From the NCBI RefSeq assembly GCF_023856365.1, contig NC_064540.1:26714474-26778473 (forward strand): a stretch of DNA of 64,000 nucleotides. Direction: 5' to 3'. This DNA comes from Brienomyrus brachyistius (lineage: Eukaryota > Chordata > Actinopteri > Osteoglossiformes > Mormyridae). The notes below the pieces were generated by a model. The model saw only the letters and a program-made list of their open reading frames with translations. It did no database searches and was not told where the DNA came from. The translations under genes were made by a program, and so were the position numbers. Numbering within the stretch: the first letter of the stretch is position 1; every line of letters begins with the position of its first letter. Shown here in pieces: positions 46,021-59,200 of the stretch.

Positions 46021-48521
46021 AATGAAGGAGCAATCAGGTACACTGGAGCAATTAAGAGGCGGTTCGTTTGGGCCTTGCTTTAGGGTGTGTGATGAAATAC
46101 GCAAGGGAGGAGTCAGAAATTATAGGGTGGGGGGACCGGCTGAAAATCAGGTGGGCCAGTCCCATAACAATTCACTTGGCCAAAAAAAAAAATCACACTG
46201 CAACCTCAACTACATTTTTTGCTTTCACAACCCAAATTTGGGTCACTGGTTTTCCCGCAGGATGATGATACATTCATGCACATAGTCTCTGGATGTTAAA
46301 TGATGCAATTAATTTCTTCCTGAAGCGTAACACAGCTGAGTTCCATATTATATAACTGCACCACCTGGTGTCCTACAGCAGGATCTGCTACAGGGTGCAA
46401 CAATGCGATTACAGGGAGCAGAGCTTAGTATACATTCTAGACAAGGTCATTATCATGATAGCTGTAACTGATGTACATATAGAAGCCTGATACTTTTGTA
46501 TGCGTGTTTACTTCCTCAAGTAATATCAATCTGAATGAGAAAATTCACTTTGAATTAATGTGAAGTAATGTCAATTTTGAATTAATCTATTCTTTAAATG
46601 TTAATCCACTTAGTAGACCCTGTCCTACAGGGGTTTTTAAGGGTTTAAAGAGATCTGTAAAACTTGTGTGTGCAGCGTTATCCTCCAAGAAAGTGGTTAA
46701 GCATCCCAAGATAGACAGAGTTTGGCAGCCATTGAATTAATTAAGTTATTTCTCCATTCTGTGTACTATTATGTTGTATTCAGCAGATTACCTGGTATTG
46801 GTACCTTTTTTCTGCATCTGTTTGATGTATTTGTGTGGCAAACCTCAGGAAACTTTGCCCTATTCTGCACCCATGTGGTTAGCCTGTGGAGCTACTTCCA
46901 GGTCCAGCGACTGTCCCTGTTGGTGATTGAGGTCCATCTGCTTCGTCTGTTCAGCAGGCCGGATTTGTACTCACAAGCAGCATTGTGACATTCTCACAAA
47001 GGATCTGCTCTAGAAATCATAAGGCCTTCATACATGCCAGCATTGATGATATCTGAGCAATGTCTAAAGCATGCCAACAGCCTGAATTTAGATAGATGAT
47101 GAGTGCAGTATGAGATACGAGAGAATAAGCTTGTCATCAGCTAGCCAGGATGCTTAGAACATGCTTATTGTCTATTGCTGTATTTAGTTCCCCTCTCTGG
47201 TGATACACGACCTGGTAACCTCTGACCTTGCCCTCGATCAACTGACAGCAGCAATGATTTCTGTCCAATCCTAGCAGGCGATGTTGGTGCGAGTCAGGAA
47301 GAAGACGGCACATTGGTTTCCCTGTCAATTCGGCCTCCTCTGCATTCCGCTGTCTTGAGCCGAGTAAATTTTTCTTTTGTTACCCTTTGCTACCCAACGC
47401 ACCTCTCGGTACGCTTCAGCAAGTGCAGAGGCCGTAAAAGTGTGCGCCCTTCCGACACACCCCTGTGGGTGTCTGTCCTACTGCAGCTGCCATCCCTCAG
47501 TGCGGGTGTTATGGTGACACTTGGAGAGTCTGATCTGATTTCTGGAGAGTCTGACAGCTGGAAGCTGCCAACCTGGATGCCTCCCAGTCAGGCGCTGATG
47601 TAGTGGCTGGCTGACAAACTCTGACCCATTTTATCCTCCTCCAAAGTCCTCTAAAGTTACTTACAGAGTTTATACTCTTTATGAGCAAAGATTTCAGCAG
47701 AGAGGTCCCAGATGCAAATCTTACTTTAGCTGTTACTCTCTGGCTGATGCTGTTATCCAAGGCAATAATAGTGCAATGTGCCAAAGGCCCATAAACATGT
47801 TACACTTAACCTAGTACAGCTGTGATTAAAGATGTCCATCTGACTTCTGTAACGACCTGTTCAATACAGGGGTCAAGAAATGTGTCACCGGTTGTCATTT
47901 GGAAGACCTGCAACGAAGAACTAAGAAAATATCTGAGTACTGATGAATAAGCAGGACAGGAAGTACACTTCTGCCTTTGAATTTTGGGGCTGGTGAAGAC
48001 TTTTGAAACTGGTGTGGACTGGAAGGGAAAAAATGTGAAATCTAGATTAAATCTGGCAAAACAATCTTTTTTCTGGGCATATTATGAGTCAGTTTGAGAA
48101 TGCCATGATGCTTGGAAAGATTTAAGGTAGAGGAAGAGGATGACCAGAAATAAGGTGAATGGGGTAGGGAAAGGGGTCTCACAGCAGGGGGTGCCCCTTG
48201 GAAAAATGTGTTATGTGTGGAGAGTCCTTGGTAAATTGTTGCAAATTTTGTATAATCATCTGTTATCAGAAAGGGCGCTTGGTAAAATTTGCCAACCATG
48301 GGTGTCCCCCTTGGTAAATTTTGCATTGGCCCCCCTACCATTCCCTGCCCCCTCTGCTACTGCCCCCAAATTTAATTTGCCATCATTTCCCCCCACCTAT
48401 AAATAAACCTTTGCCTTCATATGGTACTGGATTCAATCGTCTCAGTGCATGCATCATGCCACTCAGGCAGAGGGATTCTTGTTCATATGGTCTCCAGCAG
48501 TCAACACGATATCGACAGCAC

Positions 48522-48582
<61 letters not shown>
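48522..48582 (+). repeat. (AAT)n microsatellite, about 20 copies
   Basis: An uninterrupted trinucleotide run. It generates artefactual poly-Asn, poly-Ile and poly-Leu open frames on both strands. Confidence 0.97.
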
Positions 48583-48583
<1 letters not shown>

Positions 48584-49169
48584 GGACATACCCGCAGTAT
48601 GCTGGATTGTGTTATTATGATAACAAAATGTAGTTTTGCACCTTGGCAAAACTGGGCGGCATAGCTAGCTTTTCGAGTGAGTTTACCAGTTGTGCACAAA
48701 AGAAATGACAAAGCATCCATTTTATATATGAATCTGTTTCAATATTCCACATCCCGAGGCCCAATTAACACAGATATGTGACCCATTTAATAAGCGGCCA
48801 AAATAAAAATAGAACACACTTATTGTAAATGGGGGAGGGAGAGACTATTTAAAAATTTATCTATTTCATATTTAACAATCCCGAGAACGGTTACTTCTCC
48901 TGTCAATTTCTCCTATACATTGATTTTACGTCCGTATTAATGACATAATTTCGACTTCATAACATTTTATAGATTTTATATCTTCTTGTATTCCAGCTTG
49001 ATAATCAGTTATATATCTATAGTTGATTATGTACAGCAAAGGGTATTTCTGTTCATCAAAAAAAAAACTTAACCATAAAATACCATTCGAATTATTAAAT
49101 AGCGATGTGCCAAATTGTTTTTTTACCGGCCTTTTTCTACTAGTTATCAGGAGCGAATGGGTTAATCCG

Positions 49170-49307
49170 AAATGCGCCACTTACGTAAGTGACGCGGCCG
49201 CGGCTTCCGCTCTTCCCACGCACGGCGCTTCCAGTCGCTGTAGAAGCCGACTGCTGCTCGGAACGGGTGGTGAAGCTGTCTAGCTAGTCACACCGCTACC
49301 AAGCGAA
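49170..49307 (+). promoter_or_regulatory. fkbp1a: FKBP1A CpG-rich proximal promoter and 5' UTR
   Basis: A short CpG-dense stretch (GTGACGCGGCCGCGGCTTCC and CACGCACGGCGCTTCC) directly precedes the FKBP1A ATG, with high CpG continuing into intron 1. No TATA box is evident. The transcription start is not determined. Confidence 0.5.
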
Positions 49308-49344
49308 ATGGGAGTCGAGATCGAGACAATAACCCCGGGTGACG
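49308..49344 (+). CDS. fkbp1a: FKBP1A exon 1
   Basis: It encodes [12 protein letters not shown] plus one nucleotide of Gly13. The donor is GACG|GTAAGC. The 37-nt coding part is standard for the family. Confidence 0.92.
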
Positions 49345-51981
49345 GTAAGCTACCTGGCCCGTCTGACCCGTCCGGGCTGTTGATCTGCCTTACTGACCTT
49401 TTCCCGGCCGTTTTATTTTCCTATGCTTTTTTGCAGGGAGGACTTTCCCCAAGAAAGGACAGACCTGCGTGGTGCATTATGTGGGTGAGTCCGACAGCTA
49501 TACGCCTAACCAACGAACGCGATACCTGCTCTCCCCCCCCCCCCCATCGGGGGCTAGGCCCCGCTTATCCGCCGTGTACGAAATGAATGCAAAAAGCCAT
49601 AACGATCAGAAGCTGTTGGTGCTGATCCGTCGAGTTATAGCCAGTCTACGGGTTAGCTGCTTTCGGCTTAGCAGGTTTGTCGTCGACTTTGGTGGTCTTC
49701 GGAAGCGAGGGAATGCGGCCAATCGGCTAACGTATATGCGAACGATCGATAAGCGGTCCCCTTATATTTTATATGTTTGGTTTGGCCCTAAAATGATGAT
49801 TAAGATGGGCATCATCGATTCATCTCGGGCCCGGACATGTATTCATATTGGCAGGGCGGACGGAACGGACTGTCGGTTCCTTTGTTGGGGATAGGATGCA
49901 AGTGGGGGTTGGGGTGTTAAGCGACTGGGTGGGGAGCTGAGATTGCATGTTACGGCTTGGTTTTGCAGGTACGAGATGTTCTTTGACCACTACTTGCCGT
50001 TATTTCGACGCTACGCTGTTACCGTAAAGTTGACGGTAATAGTAACGATAACCCTGTTACTCGTCCTCGGCTAATTTCATTTTGTTGTCTCGGGAAGGCG
50101 GCCAGCCGTGTCAGGTCGGAGTGTGTGGGGGTTAGCGAAGCGATTTCTTGGATAAAATCGTTGGCACATAGCTCGCGATAGTACATTTCCGACTATACGC
50201 GTCGCACATGTCCTGGTCCAAAGCGGCAGCCGGGTTTGTGACAGTTTCTACAGACAGGGCAATTATGTATGGGCTTTCCAAACGCGTAACCTGGCCAGTT
50301 ATGCGATTTTTGTCTTTTAAAGCCAACGCCTTCATAGGAGTTATCCGTTCCTGTTATCTGTTTCTTCGGCGAGCCGGGGGCTGCTTTGACCGACGGGAGG
50401 GGGGGGGGGGGGGCTTTTGGGAAGTATTGAATTCCGAGGCGAAATGACTTTTTTACTATATTAACACGCCATATTTTCCCGTGGTCAGTTATATCGCTTC
50501 CCCGGAATTAATAATTTCAGATATTGCTTCCAACCCCTCTAAAACACGAGTGTGTGTTCTGTCAGGTGTTTTTTTCCCTTTAATTTTTGCACAGTTTTTC
50601 ACATGGTACTAGAGTTACCGAGAGTGTATGATTGTATCTGCAATCTAGTGAGTCTGTATGAGGTTTCCAGCCCGTGCTGGTAACGAACCCCTCTCCCCTC
50701 CCACCGTGATGGAGTGATACTGATTATGCTCGCTTAAGTGGTATTTTTCTACATGAGCCAATGACGTAGCCAGAGCAAGAGGGCTCAGTCTGATCTTTTG
50801 ACGGTGCTTTTATGGACTGAGCCACTAAAAGGCCCTTTGGATATTCATTGAATGCTCAATGGTTCAAGTCAGCATCCTTCTTAGTGCCCCCCCCTTCCCG
50901 CAGCTGTGTCTGCCCATCCCTCGGATTCGTGGGAAGCAGCTGCTGTTGCCATTTGAGCCTCTTGTAGAGACTTCTGATGGAAACATCAGAGAGTGCTGCT
51001 GTGTGACCCTAAGGCATGGCAGCGTTTATGCGTGGGTAGTCTGTCTCCTTTCTGGCTTATAATGTAATAGGCAAACAATCTTTTTCATACACTTAATTCT
51101 ATGGAGGAGGAGGGTATTGTGCTGTGAGTTATTTTTGTAATGCTGCTGGACAACAAGCCCCCCCCCTCCACTCCAACAAAGAGGGGGGTCAAAGTCTTTT
51201 ATCATGTGGCTTTCAGCTCAACTCTCCCTTCCCCTCACAACAGGGTCCCTGACAGATGGAAGAAAGTTTGACTCTTCACGTGACAGAGACAAGCCCTTCA
51301 AGTTTAAGATAGGCAAACAGGAAGTGATCCGTGGCTGGGAGGAAGGTGTTGGGCAGGTGAGGGGGGGGAGACCATCTTTAGGACAAGATGCAACAATGTC
51401 TAGTTTTAGTAAGCCCATCTGATAAATACAGTATAATGGTTTTTCTATGTAAATGGAGCGCTGATGAATACCAGCTGTCTTTCAAGAATAGTGTTTGTTG
51501 CATTCATAGTGAATTTTTCCTGCATGTGTCTTCTGTTGATAGGCCCAAATTAAAATACCTCTATCAAAGTGTAGTGATGCTTTTCAGTTAGTGACATGTA
51601 ATGCAAGCTGTATATGAGTCACAATGCAGGCACGCCTGCAAGGTCTGGGTGGGCCATTGCTTTTGCATAGAGGTAGATTTTGTCTTTCATGCCTTCACTA
51701 ATATTTCCAGCTCTGTAAATGATTCCTCCTTCATGTACAGTACCATGAAATTGTGAGTTGGGGGGGAGGGGGGACTAGGTCATGGTAGCATCAGTGCTAT
51801 CCTGTCTCAGAAGCACACTTCCCTGACTCTCTGCGTTTCTTTTGAGCTGCAGATGAGTGTTGGCCAAAGGGCCAGGCTGACCTGCACTCCTGACTTTGCC
51901 TACGGCAGCAAAGGCCACCCAGGGATCATTCCCCCCAATGCCACCCTGGTCTTTGATGTGGAGCTACTGAGCCTTGAGTGA
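49308..51981 (+). CDS. fkbp1a: FKBP1A (FKBP12), FK506-binding peptidyl-prolyl isomerase (whole coding span, 4 exons)
   Basis: The join is 49308-49344, 49438-49485, 51244-51356, 51853-51981, giving exactly 108 aa, the length of vertebrate FKBP12. It is a cytosolic cis-trans prolyl isomerase that binds FK506 and rapamycin, ryanodine receptors and type I TGF-beta receptors. The ligand-pocket residues are all present (numbering with Met1): Tyr27, Phe37, Asp38, Val56, Ile57, Trp60, Tyr83, His88, Ile92, Phe100. Trp60 (VIRGWEEGV) favours FKBP1A over FKBP1B, which has Phe there. LTCTPD and PPNAT resemble FKBP1B, but these are also usual in fish FKBP1A as far as I recall. Synteny with NSFL1C and SNPH agrees. 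Teleosts have fkbp1aa and fkbp1ab; the copy is not resolved. Confidence 0.95.
49438..49485 (+). CDS. fkbp1a: FKBP1A exon 2
   Basis: It encodes [16 protein letters not shown] plus one nucleotide. The acceptor is TTTTTTGCAG and the donor GTGAGT. The preceding intron is only 93 nt. Confidence 0.93.
49486..51243 (+). other. fkbp1a: FKBP1A intron 2
   Basis: A 1.76-kb intron, GC- and CpG-richer near its 5' end, with a poly-G tract at about 50399-50414. No additional exon or RNA gene is seen. Confidence 0.7.
51244..51356 (+). CDS. fkbp1a: FKBP1A exon 3
   Basis: It encodes residues 29-66, [20 protein letters not shown] then [16 protein letters not shown], with pocket residues Phe37, Asp38, Val56, Ile57 and Trp60. 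The acceptor is CACAACAG and the donor GTGAGG. Confidence 0.95.
51853..51981 (+). CDS. fkbp1a: FKBP1A exon 4 (stop)
   Basis: It encodes residues 67-108, [20 protein letters not shown] then [20 protein letters not shown] and LE, followed by TGA. The 80s loop and Tyr83 are intact. Confidence 0.95.
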   Translation: MSVGQRARLTCTPDFAYGSKGHPGIIPPNATLVFDVELLSLE

Positions 51982-54681
51982 AACCCTGACCCTTCTACAC
52001 CCATCCTGTCTCTCTTCACTTTTGGGCAAGTCCTTCTTTTCAGTTGTCAATCTCAATTTGCTGGATGCTGTGGTTTTAAATATTATTTGGCTGCTCTGTA
52101 GTTGCTGTCTTGACTGTGCTCATCTCATTTTTTTTTTCGTTGCAGGTTGACTCCTATCTTGAATATGCGGATAAAGTTAGGAGTGTTATGCACTTGTTTC
52201 TATAAAGGTCTTCAATCTATTTCCTTCTGTTTTGGTCATCTTATCCATATAGAATAATCTGCATTGTTTCTTTCTCCTACAAATAAGAAATCTATGGGCC
52301 ATAACCTTACAAACCTCAAAAGTTCTTAATCTTGAATTGTGCTTTTGTTTTGCTTTTTGTGTAAAATTTGTGCATGATCAAGCACGCCATTGACACATTT
52401 TACAGCAGTGGCATGTTAAGATGTGTATAGATTTGCTTGTTTGCCCTAAATGCATTCAAAGACACAGCTGGGGGGAGCAATCTTAAACAAAATTAAAAAA
52501 GAAAAGCACAGATATGGTCTTGAGTGTTTCACCATGTCCAAGTTCTGAGAAGATTGACCTGTTTGGCTTGAAAGGTGTCAGACTAATATAGGGCTGGGCA
52601 GAGAATGTGAGATCAACAAGATGTAGTAATACAATCATTACCAACTGCCTTACCTGTACAGGGCAACTCCGAGCCTTTTAGATTTGCTTCTCGTGTAAAG
52701 ATCCACTTTTAGTACCACCTCACCGAACATGACTGCCCTCTGCAGGCAGCTGCAAGCGAGTGTCGCACCATCTGAATGTGGTGCTGGGAACCCTAGTGCC
52801 TGACTGGAGGAATGCATTACCGTAACTGCAAAGCCATTTTATTGGGGGGGGGATCCACGGCGGGGTCGTCCCTGTGTAGAGATGCATATACATAATCATA
52901 AATACATTTAAACAAATGGGGTTGGGTTTGGTCTGTGGACTGGTGCTTATGGGAGGAAGGAATGCATCCCAAATAAAATCTTAGCCACTACCTTATCTCC
53001 ACCATCTTAGTCCTGCAGTTGCCATGAGAAATTGTTTTCTGATGCCAACTTTAAATAAATACCAAATTAAGTTGTACATGCATTCTGTGTTGCTGAATTA
53101 GTCGGACTAACGTGCTCATGGAATATTGTGGTTTAGGTCGAACCTGAAAATTAGGTGCGGAGAGAATAACAACAAACTGCTGAAGGAGAGTTTTCTGTGC
53201 CGTTGGGCCCTTGTTAGGGATAGGGGTTGTCTGACAAATCACAGAATACTTATCAGATGTAATAGGTGCTCAAGATCTGTAGTTCTTTGCCTGTCTATGG
53301 AGATTTTTGGCATCTTTATAGATGAATAAAAATGCAGCACGTGGCCTTTTTGCTGCGGCTGTGTGGGTGCGTGTGCTGAATTAAAAAGCTGGAAAATACA
53401 GGTTCCTGCAATAAAGCACTTCCTGCACTTTCTTTTTGGTTTTTGGCTTTGCACTGTGCCCTTTTTATGGCAGTGTATTGGGGAAATATTCATCGTTACA
53501 TCAGGGATTGCGGCACTTTAGTAATTTCCATGTGGAATCAAATACGGGGTTTAATATGGTCAAATTGAAGAGAACCACACAGCATTGGGTCTGGTACAGC
53601 TACAATTTCAAACTTATCAATAGATTTGTGCCCTCATGGGTGGTGAAGTCGTCACCAAGCATTTCTGCATCTCAGCCATTTTGGCAGTGTTACATCTCTT
53701 CTCAGAGTGTCTTATTTTAGGTTTCTGTGTTCCGTGCTTCTTCATGGCCCCTCATTACATAATCAGAGCCAGGAAACGGAAAAAAAATGATTTCCATTGT
53801 TTTGGTATCTGTTGAGGGTTTTGTTTAAACAGGAAAGTATGTGTAAGGTCGGAATAATTTAGGGCTTTTCTTCTCAGTGGGATTCCCAACACAGCATAAG
53901 TTTTCCAATCCACAAGTCACATTGTTGTTTCCTCAGGAATGTGAGCTTCCTTTTTTCCTTCGTCTCCTGCTCCCATCATATTCTTTGCCACACTTTATAG
54001 CTCATTTTTCTGCTTCCAGTCTCTCAATTCTTCTATTTTTGTTCCGGGGATTGTTACATTTTCAACAAGGATCTAGGTTTTGCTTTGAGCCATAACCTGT
54101 GTCATGCCTCCTTATGTAGGTTCATAGTTTTTCCTTTTGCAGTGCAAGGTATTTCCTTGCTGAAAGGCCCTGCTGTCCAGAAATGAAGAGGTCGACCAGC
54201 TTGGCAGCTGTTGGCTGTTATTTCCCCACAGGAAACATCATGAAAGACAATGCAAGTTGTTGACTCACTATGTGTGTTTATATCTTGGCAAGAAAATGCC
54301 TTATAAAAATCAACAATTTATACATGTATAATGGACAATGCGTTCATTATAAAGTAACCCTAAAAAATGAGACATACTTGATTTTGGCATAGATTTTATG
54401 GATTAGAGAAAGGATTTCTGTTAGGGTTGCAACCAGGATTAAGGTTCCTATTAAGGTTAGAGATGCTATCGAGGTTAGACCTTGGGTTGAGGTTAAGCGT
54501 ACAATTAGTTTAGTATGTTTTTTGTTGTTTTTACCATTAGGGTTAGATTGTGTGTTGTCATATTGTTTGCGGCAAACTTAATTAGCTTCCTGGCTAAATT
54601 GAACTAAAATTTAAAAATCTCTCCTATTTTTGATACAATACCCACCCCACATCAGGAGGAGGTGTATGCTGCTGTTGGATA
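51982..54681 (+). other. FKBP1A 3' UTR and following spacer
   Basis: Candidate AATAAA signals at 52972-52977, about 53053 and about 53411 suggest a 3' UTR of about 1.0-1.4 kb. The remainder is non-coding with no clear repeat until the hAT element, except degenerate GGTTAG-like words near 54420-54550. Confidence 0.5.
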
Positions 54682-54689
54682 TCTACCAC

Positions 54690-56256
54690 CAGAGGTGGGT
54701 AGAGTAGCCAACGTCTGTATTCAAGTACTGTTGCTTAAATACAGCAGCAGCTCTAATAGGAGTAAAAGAACTCAATGTCACTACTGGAGTAAGACTAAAA
54801 GAGTAGAAGAAAAGGTTACTCAAATACAAAATCTGAATTAGTAATTAGCAAATAGTACAATTACAGGGCTGCCTAATCAACAGCACGACTAATCAAAGAA
54901 CACCATCTAAAATTAAAATATGCCTTGCCAATCAATAAAGCATGAAATATGCGAATAAAAAACCTTCCACCTCTTTGATAATCAAATACAATACACAAAG
55001 GGAAGCAGGGTTATTATAGTATTTTTGTGTTAAATTCTTTTTTATTTTTGTACTACTTTCAAATTTATCTCGCATTTCACTTCAGTTTTAATTAGTTACT
55101 GCAACATCTTTATCAGTTTGTTTACTTTTTTTTTCATCGGTACATTTCCATTTTCTGTTATTTATCTTCACTGAGATGTGTACGCAACCATATTCCAAAG
55201 CATGCTTTATAATGTGTACACACTTCAAATGAACTCAGATGAATTCAAATTCTGTTATGACAGAATGAAAACAAGCAAGCAAAAAGAAAACATTTTAAAT
55301 GAGCTATGTTTAAGGATGCTTCCCATACATAAAATTGCTTTTGTTAGCTGCAAATTCGAAATAAGCTCATGCAGGAATCTGATATTTCTTAACAGCCATA
55401 CTGACTAGGGATATTGAACTAGCGACTCTTTTGGTTTTGTTTTCTTTTTGAGAATCAATTCTAGCATTAAAATGTCAAATATTACCTGGTAATTTAAATG
55501 TTTATATTAATACAGGGAACAGGACATACTACTGGACAGGGTCGACTATAACGAGGGAGAGAGAGGAAGAGGCCCAAACTCTAGGAAAATAGACCAGTCT
55601 GCTAACATATCAACAGTTATAATCAGATCACCCCGATTTTTGGGCAACAAGAAGCAATGAGTATTGGAACTCAGTGGTATTGCTCATCCCTAATACCAGT
55701 TTATTTTCTATTCTGTAATACCGATTTGTGGATCAGGAGTGTGGGCAGGTTGTAAAAATCTGCAAACTGCAATCTGATTGGCTGATGACATGCAGAGCTG
55801 TGCTGTTTTTATTCTTCAATTTTGTTGAATACGAAACTTTTTTCCTAATTTATTATTTACTTTTATCAGGTAGTTTTCAATCTCTACATAATTTTATTTA
55901 GTTTGCGAAAATATTTTTGAATTGATAGTTTTCGCTTTGTTATCACTTCCCTGATGGGAAGCGGTCTCATACATAGGAAAACCACGGCACTCACCGGATA
56001 GATGGCGATCAGCCAGTGCCCAAATAAAATCTAAATTAAAAGTCAGTAACATCAAAAGGTGAGAGATGCAGGAGAAAGTAGCGAGATGACTGTAGCCAAA
56101 TGTAATGGGGTTAAACGACGCATTTCTTTTTACAGATTCACTTGAGTTAGAGTGTGAAGTATTTACTTCAAAACAACTAGTTGAAGTACCTTTTTTCCAA
56201 AAAGTTACTCAAGTAAGTGTAGTGGATTAAGCGTAATATATTATTACCCACCTCTG
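54690..56256. mobile_element. Non-autonomous hAT-type transposon with 8-bp target-site duplication
   Basis: The termini are CAGAGGTGGGTAGAGTAGCC and, inverted, CAGAGGTGGGTAATAATATA. The flanking 8 bp are TCTACCAC (54682-54689) and CCTACCAC (56257-56264), a 7/8 duplication of the length typical of hAT. Subterminal words such as TTACTCAAGTAAG recur at both ends. The 1567-bp interior has no recognisable transposase. Confidence 0.85.
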
Positions 56257-56264
56257 CCTACCAC

Positions 56265-59200
56265 TAGCTAGTTTCCTGCAGGTCTATAAGTTTCCACCAC
56301 CCAAGACTTTGGACCATTAGTTATTCTGGGAGGTGCTAGACCATTTTGGTTCCAGTAACCTGGCAATGCTGGCCATCTGAGCCCCAGATATGTAACTAAA
56401 CTAAGCTGGCTTCCCTACCCTAAATACTCGCACATGGAACACGGAATTAGGGTTAGAACTAGGGTTATGGCTACGGTTGCTATAAAGGGTAGAATCATGG
56501 TTTGGGTTGGTGTTATGGCCAGAACTAGTTATAGGATAAGATAACGTAAAACAAGATTTTGACAAGTCAAATGATCTTTTATTGGTATAAGGCTACCGGA
56601 CGTGACCGCTCGAACGTTTATGACGCGTTCCACGTCATTGTGCACCTCCGCCGACGAACGCTCGCTGCACTACAAATTTCTGTCCGCGCTGTGCGTGCAG
56701 CTCTGACTGTACTGCGCAAGATGGATTCGCTACCGTCCACTTTAAATATCAACACTAATGTTTTGACGACCGTTGGGGTAGTTTGGAAACCCTATAGGCT
56801 ATTTACAAGGCAATAAAACTGTTACATACATGTAAATGCGTATGTATCTGTGTGTAGACTTGTCTCGCATTGAAAATCTCACTCCAGTTAGCTGACCAAT
56901 GTTGGCAACACTGTGACCTGACTCTCTTAATTTATAAAACATAGGGAAACGGACACAGACCTTACTGTTGTGGTATGTGTGCAGGGAATATCAGAAGAAT
57001 AATTTCCATTATCATTATGAAAAATATAAATTAAAAACGTTGTGCGCATGTGCAAAGTACGCGGCTTGACCGGAGAAGTATGAACGTTTCTGCAGAGTGG
57101 GTACGCGAGTGTCGCGCTTGTGTGGAGAAGTATGAACCAACCTTTGCTCATCAAAACTTAATTCTTTCTGGTACTAATAACATTCTTTCTAGTATAAATG
57201 CAAATTTTACTAATAAATAAATAATATGAATTCAAGATATCTACAATGCAACTCTATGATCAATTTTACTAGTAAGAACTGAATTTTTTACTGGTAAGAA
57301 TTCATTGTGGAGCTCTATAATTCCGTTATTACTTGTCATATATTCCCATGGACTATTTTGCGTCACATATCCTAAATTCAATTTTTTACTAGTAAAAAGT
57401 CATATTGTAGAGAACTGTAATTCAATTTTTACTAGTAAGAACTCCTGTTGTAGCTATGTAATTACATGTTAACTAATAAGAATTACAGGTCCAGATATCC
57501 ATAATTGAATTTTTGCTACTACAAAATTAAATTGCACAGATCTGAAATTACACAAATACAAAATGTGAAAAGATTCAGGGTTGCTATTAGAGGGGGACCT
57601 GGATCATGGTTCGGCTTGCCTTAATAGTTAGGGCTAAGGTTTGGGTTTAGGTTCCAAGTTAGGATCAGAGTCAGGGTCGGGCTAAGGGTTAGGTTACCTT
57701 TATGTTTAGACTTTTGTTCACTGTAAGGCTTTTCACTGGGATGCTCGGTAGCTTTACTATTGTGGTTATGTCTTGGGTTACTTTTTTTCTAAACTACTAA
57801 TCATGAATGTTAAAGCCATTTCTGTGTTATACAATGCCAGCAAACCTTTTCTCGTATACAAAGTACCTACATGGTCATCAACATATATTCCAACATGGTA
57901 TATGTGTTTATTTAACACAATTAAATAGTTCTTATTATTAAAAATTCCAGTTAGTCTTGTATATTTACTTTATTTTTTAAAGCAGTAGGCCTGTTTCTTG
58001 CAGCGTTTAAATTATACCATGTTGTGTAACATTTCAGAGCAAATCATAACATATCATTCAACTTATACATATAAATATTTGAATTGGTGATTTTTTGACA
58101 GTTCTTGTGTCTTGTCTGCCACCTTGTGGTTTAATGGTGTCCATAAACAGCCGCGACAACACCGTGGTGTGTCAGTCTTGAAAGGTCCTGATGAATTAAT
58201 AATGATTATACCTGAATTATTATCCCTGAATCTGAGTTTTGTTATGTTTGCCTGTTTTCTTTGCTTTATCATATGCATCTGAATGTATGATCCATTAGCA
58301 TTTTTTGTGCAAATTATCATTCTTCTTTTTTTGCCCTTTATTGAAAAGTAAGGTTTTCATGGCATCAGCAGAAAATTTTGATTGAGATGGCCATTAGGGG
58401 CCGGTTATATTGTTGAGGGCAGCTGCATTGCACCATATCTATTCTTTTAAAAAAAATCTCTTCATTGGGTTTTTACACTGGCACATTCATATAGTACACA
58501 AAGAAGTACAATGTAACAGCATTAGCCCCAGATGCTAACTTCTAAGCATGCCAAAATCTATTCAGTTCTCCGAATCATTAAATCTGTCCCTCTCCCACCC
58601 ACATCTACCATTATCATACCCTCAAACATCAAATAGAAAGGCACGGGACCAGGAATTAAGAAGAGATAAAAGGGGAAGGGAAAAAAGAAAGATAAGTAGG
58701 GATAGATAAGGTCATAAAAAATAAATCAATTAGCAAAAAAACAAAGAAATACATGAATGAATGGATGAATGAGTGAATGGCTGGATGAGTGTCTTGTATT
58801 GTACCACCAGATACTGAGGCACCAGTTCCAGCCCCCCCACCAATGACCTGAGGGCCCAATATAACATGTTTTCAAGGGGCCCAAAATCTCTAGCAGGGCC
58901 CCTGTCTCCACACCTCACGAAATGATAAAACACAAAATCATTTAATGTATTGAAATAGGATTTTATCTTTTCAGTCATTTGTGGGGAAAATATTAAAAAT
59001 GATGACTTAATATACACAGTATCATGTCAGTAAAATTATTTTTAAACAATTATGCATATTACAGTCAACAATTTTGGGTTGATGCCTAACGTATATTTAT
59101 ATATGCACAGATATTTTGAGGCTTGTGACGCAAAGTGGGTTAAGGCCAGCTGGCCCTCTGAATGATAGATGAATCATTAAGTGAAGGACATTATTAGTTG

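Larger units (their letters stand above)
38374..49180. other. NSFL1C 3' UTR and long spacer to FKBP1A
   Basis: An AATAAA at 38639-38644 is a fitting NSFL1C polyadenylation signal, 266 nt after the stop. The remaining about 10.5 kb shows no conserved coding exon on either strand. It holds a palindromic MITE (40346-40616), a LINE remnant with a nested repeat (45040-46020) and an AAT microsatellite (48522-48582). Human SDCBP2, which neighbours these genes on 20p13, was not seen. Confidence 0.5.

Noticed and set aside
47313..47603. Possible small coding exon in the NSFL1C-FKBP1A spacer
   Set aside because: No recognisable domain, no matching splice signals and no family similarity.
48383..48720. 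Poly-Ile, poly-Leu and poly-Asn open frames on both strands
   Set aside because: They arise from the AAT microsatellite.
49308..51981. FKBP1B (FKBP12.6) instead of FKBP1A
   Set aside because: Trp60 and the GWEEGV context are of FKBP1A type, and the neighbours NSFL1C and SNPH match the FKBP1A locus.
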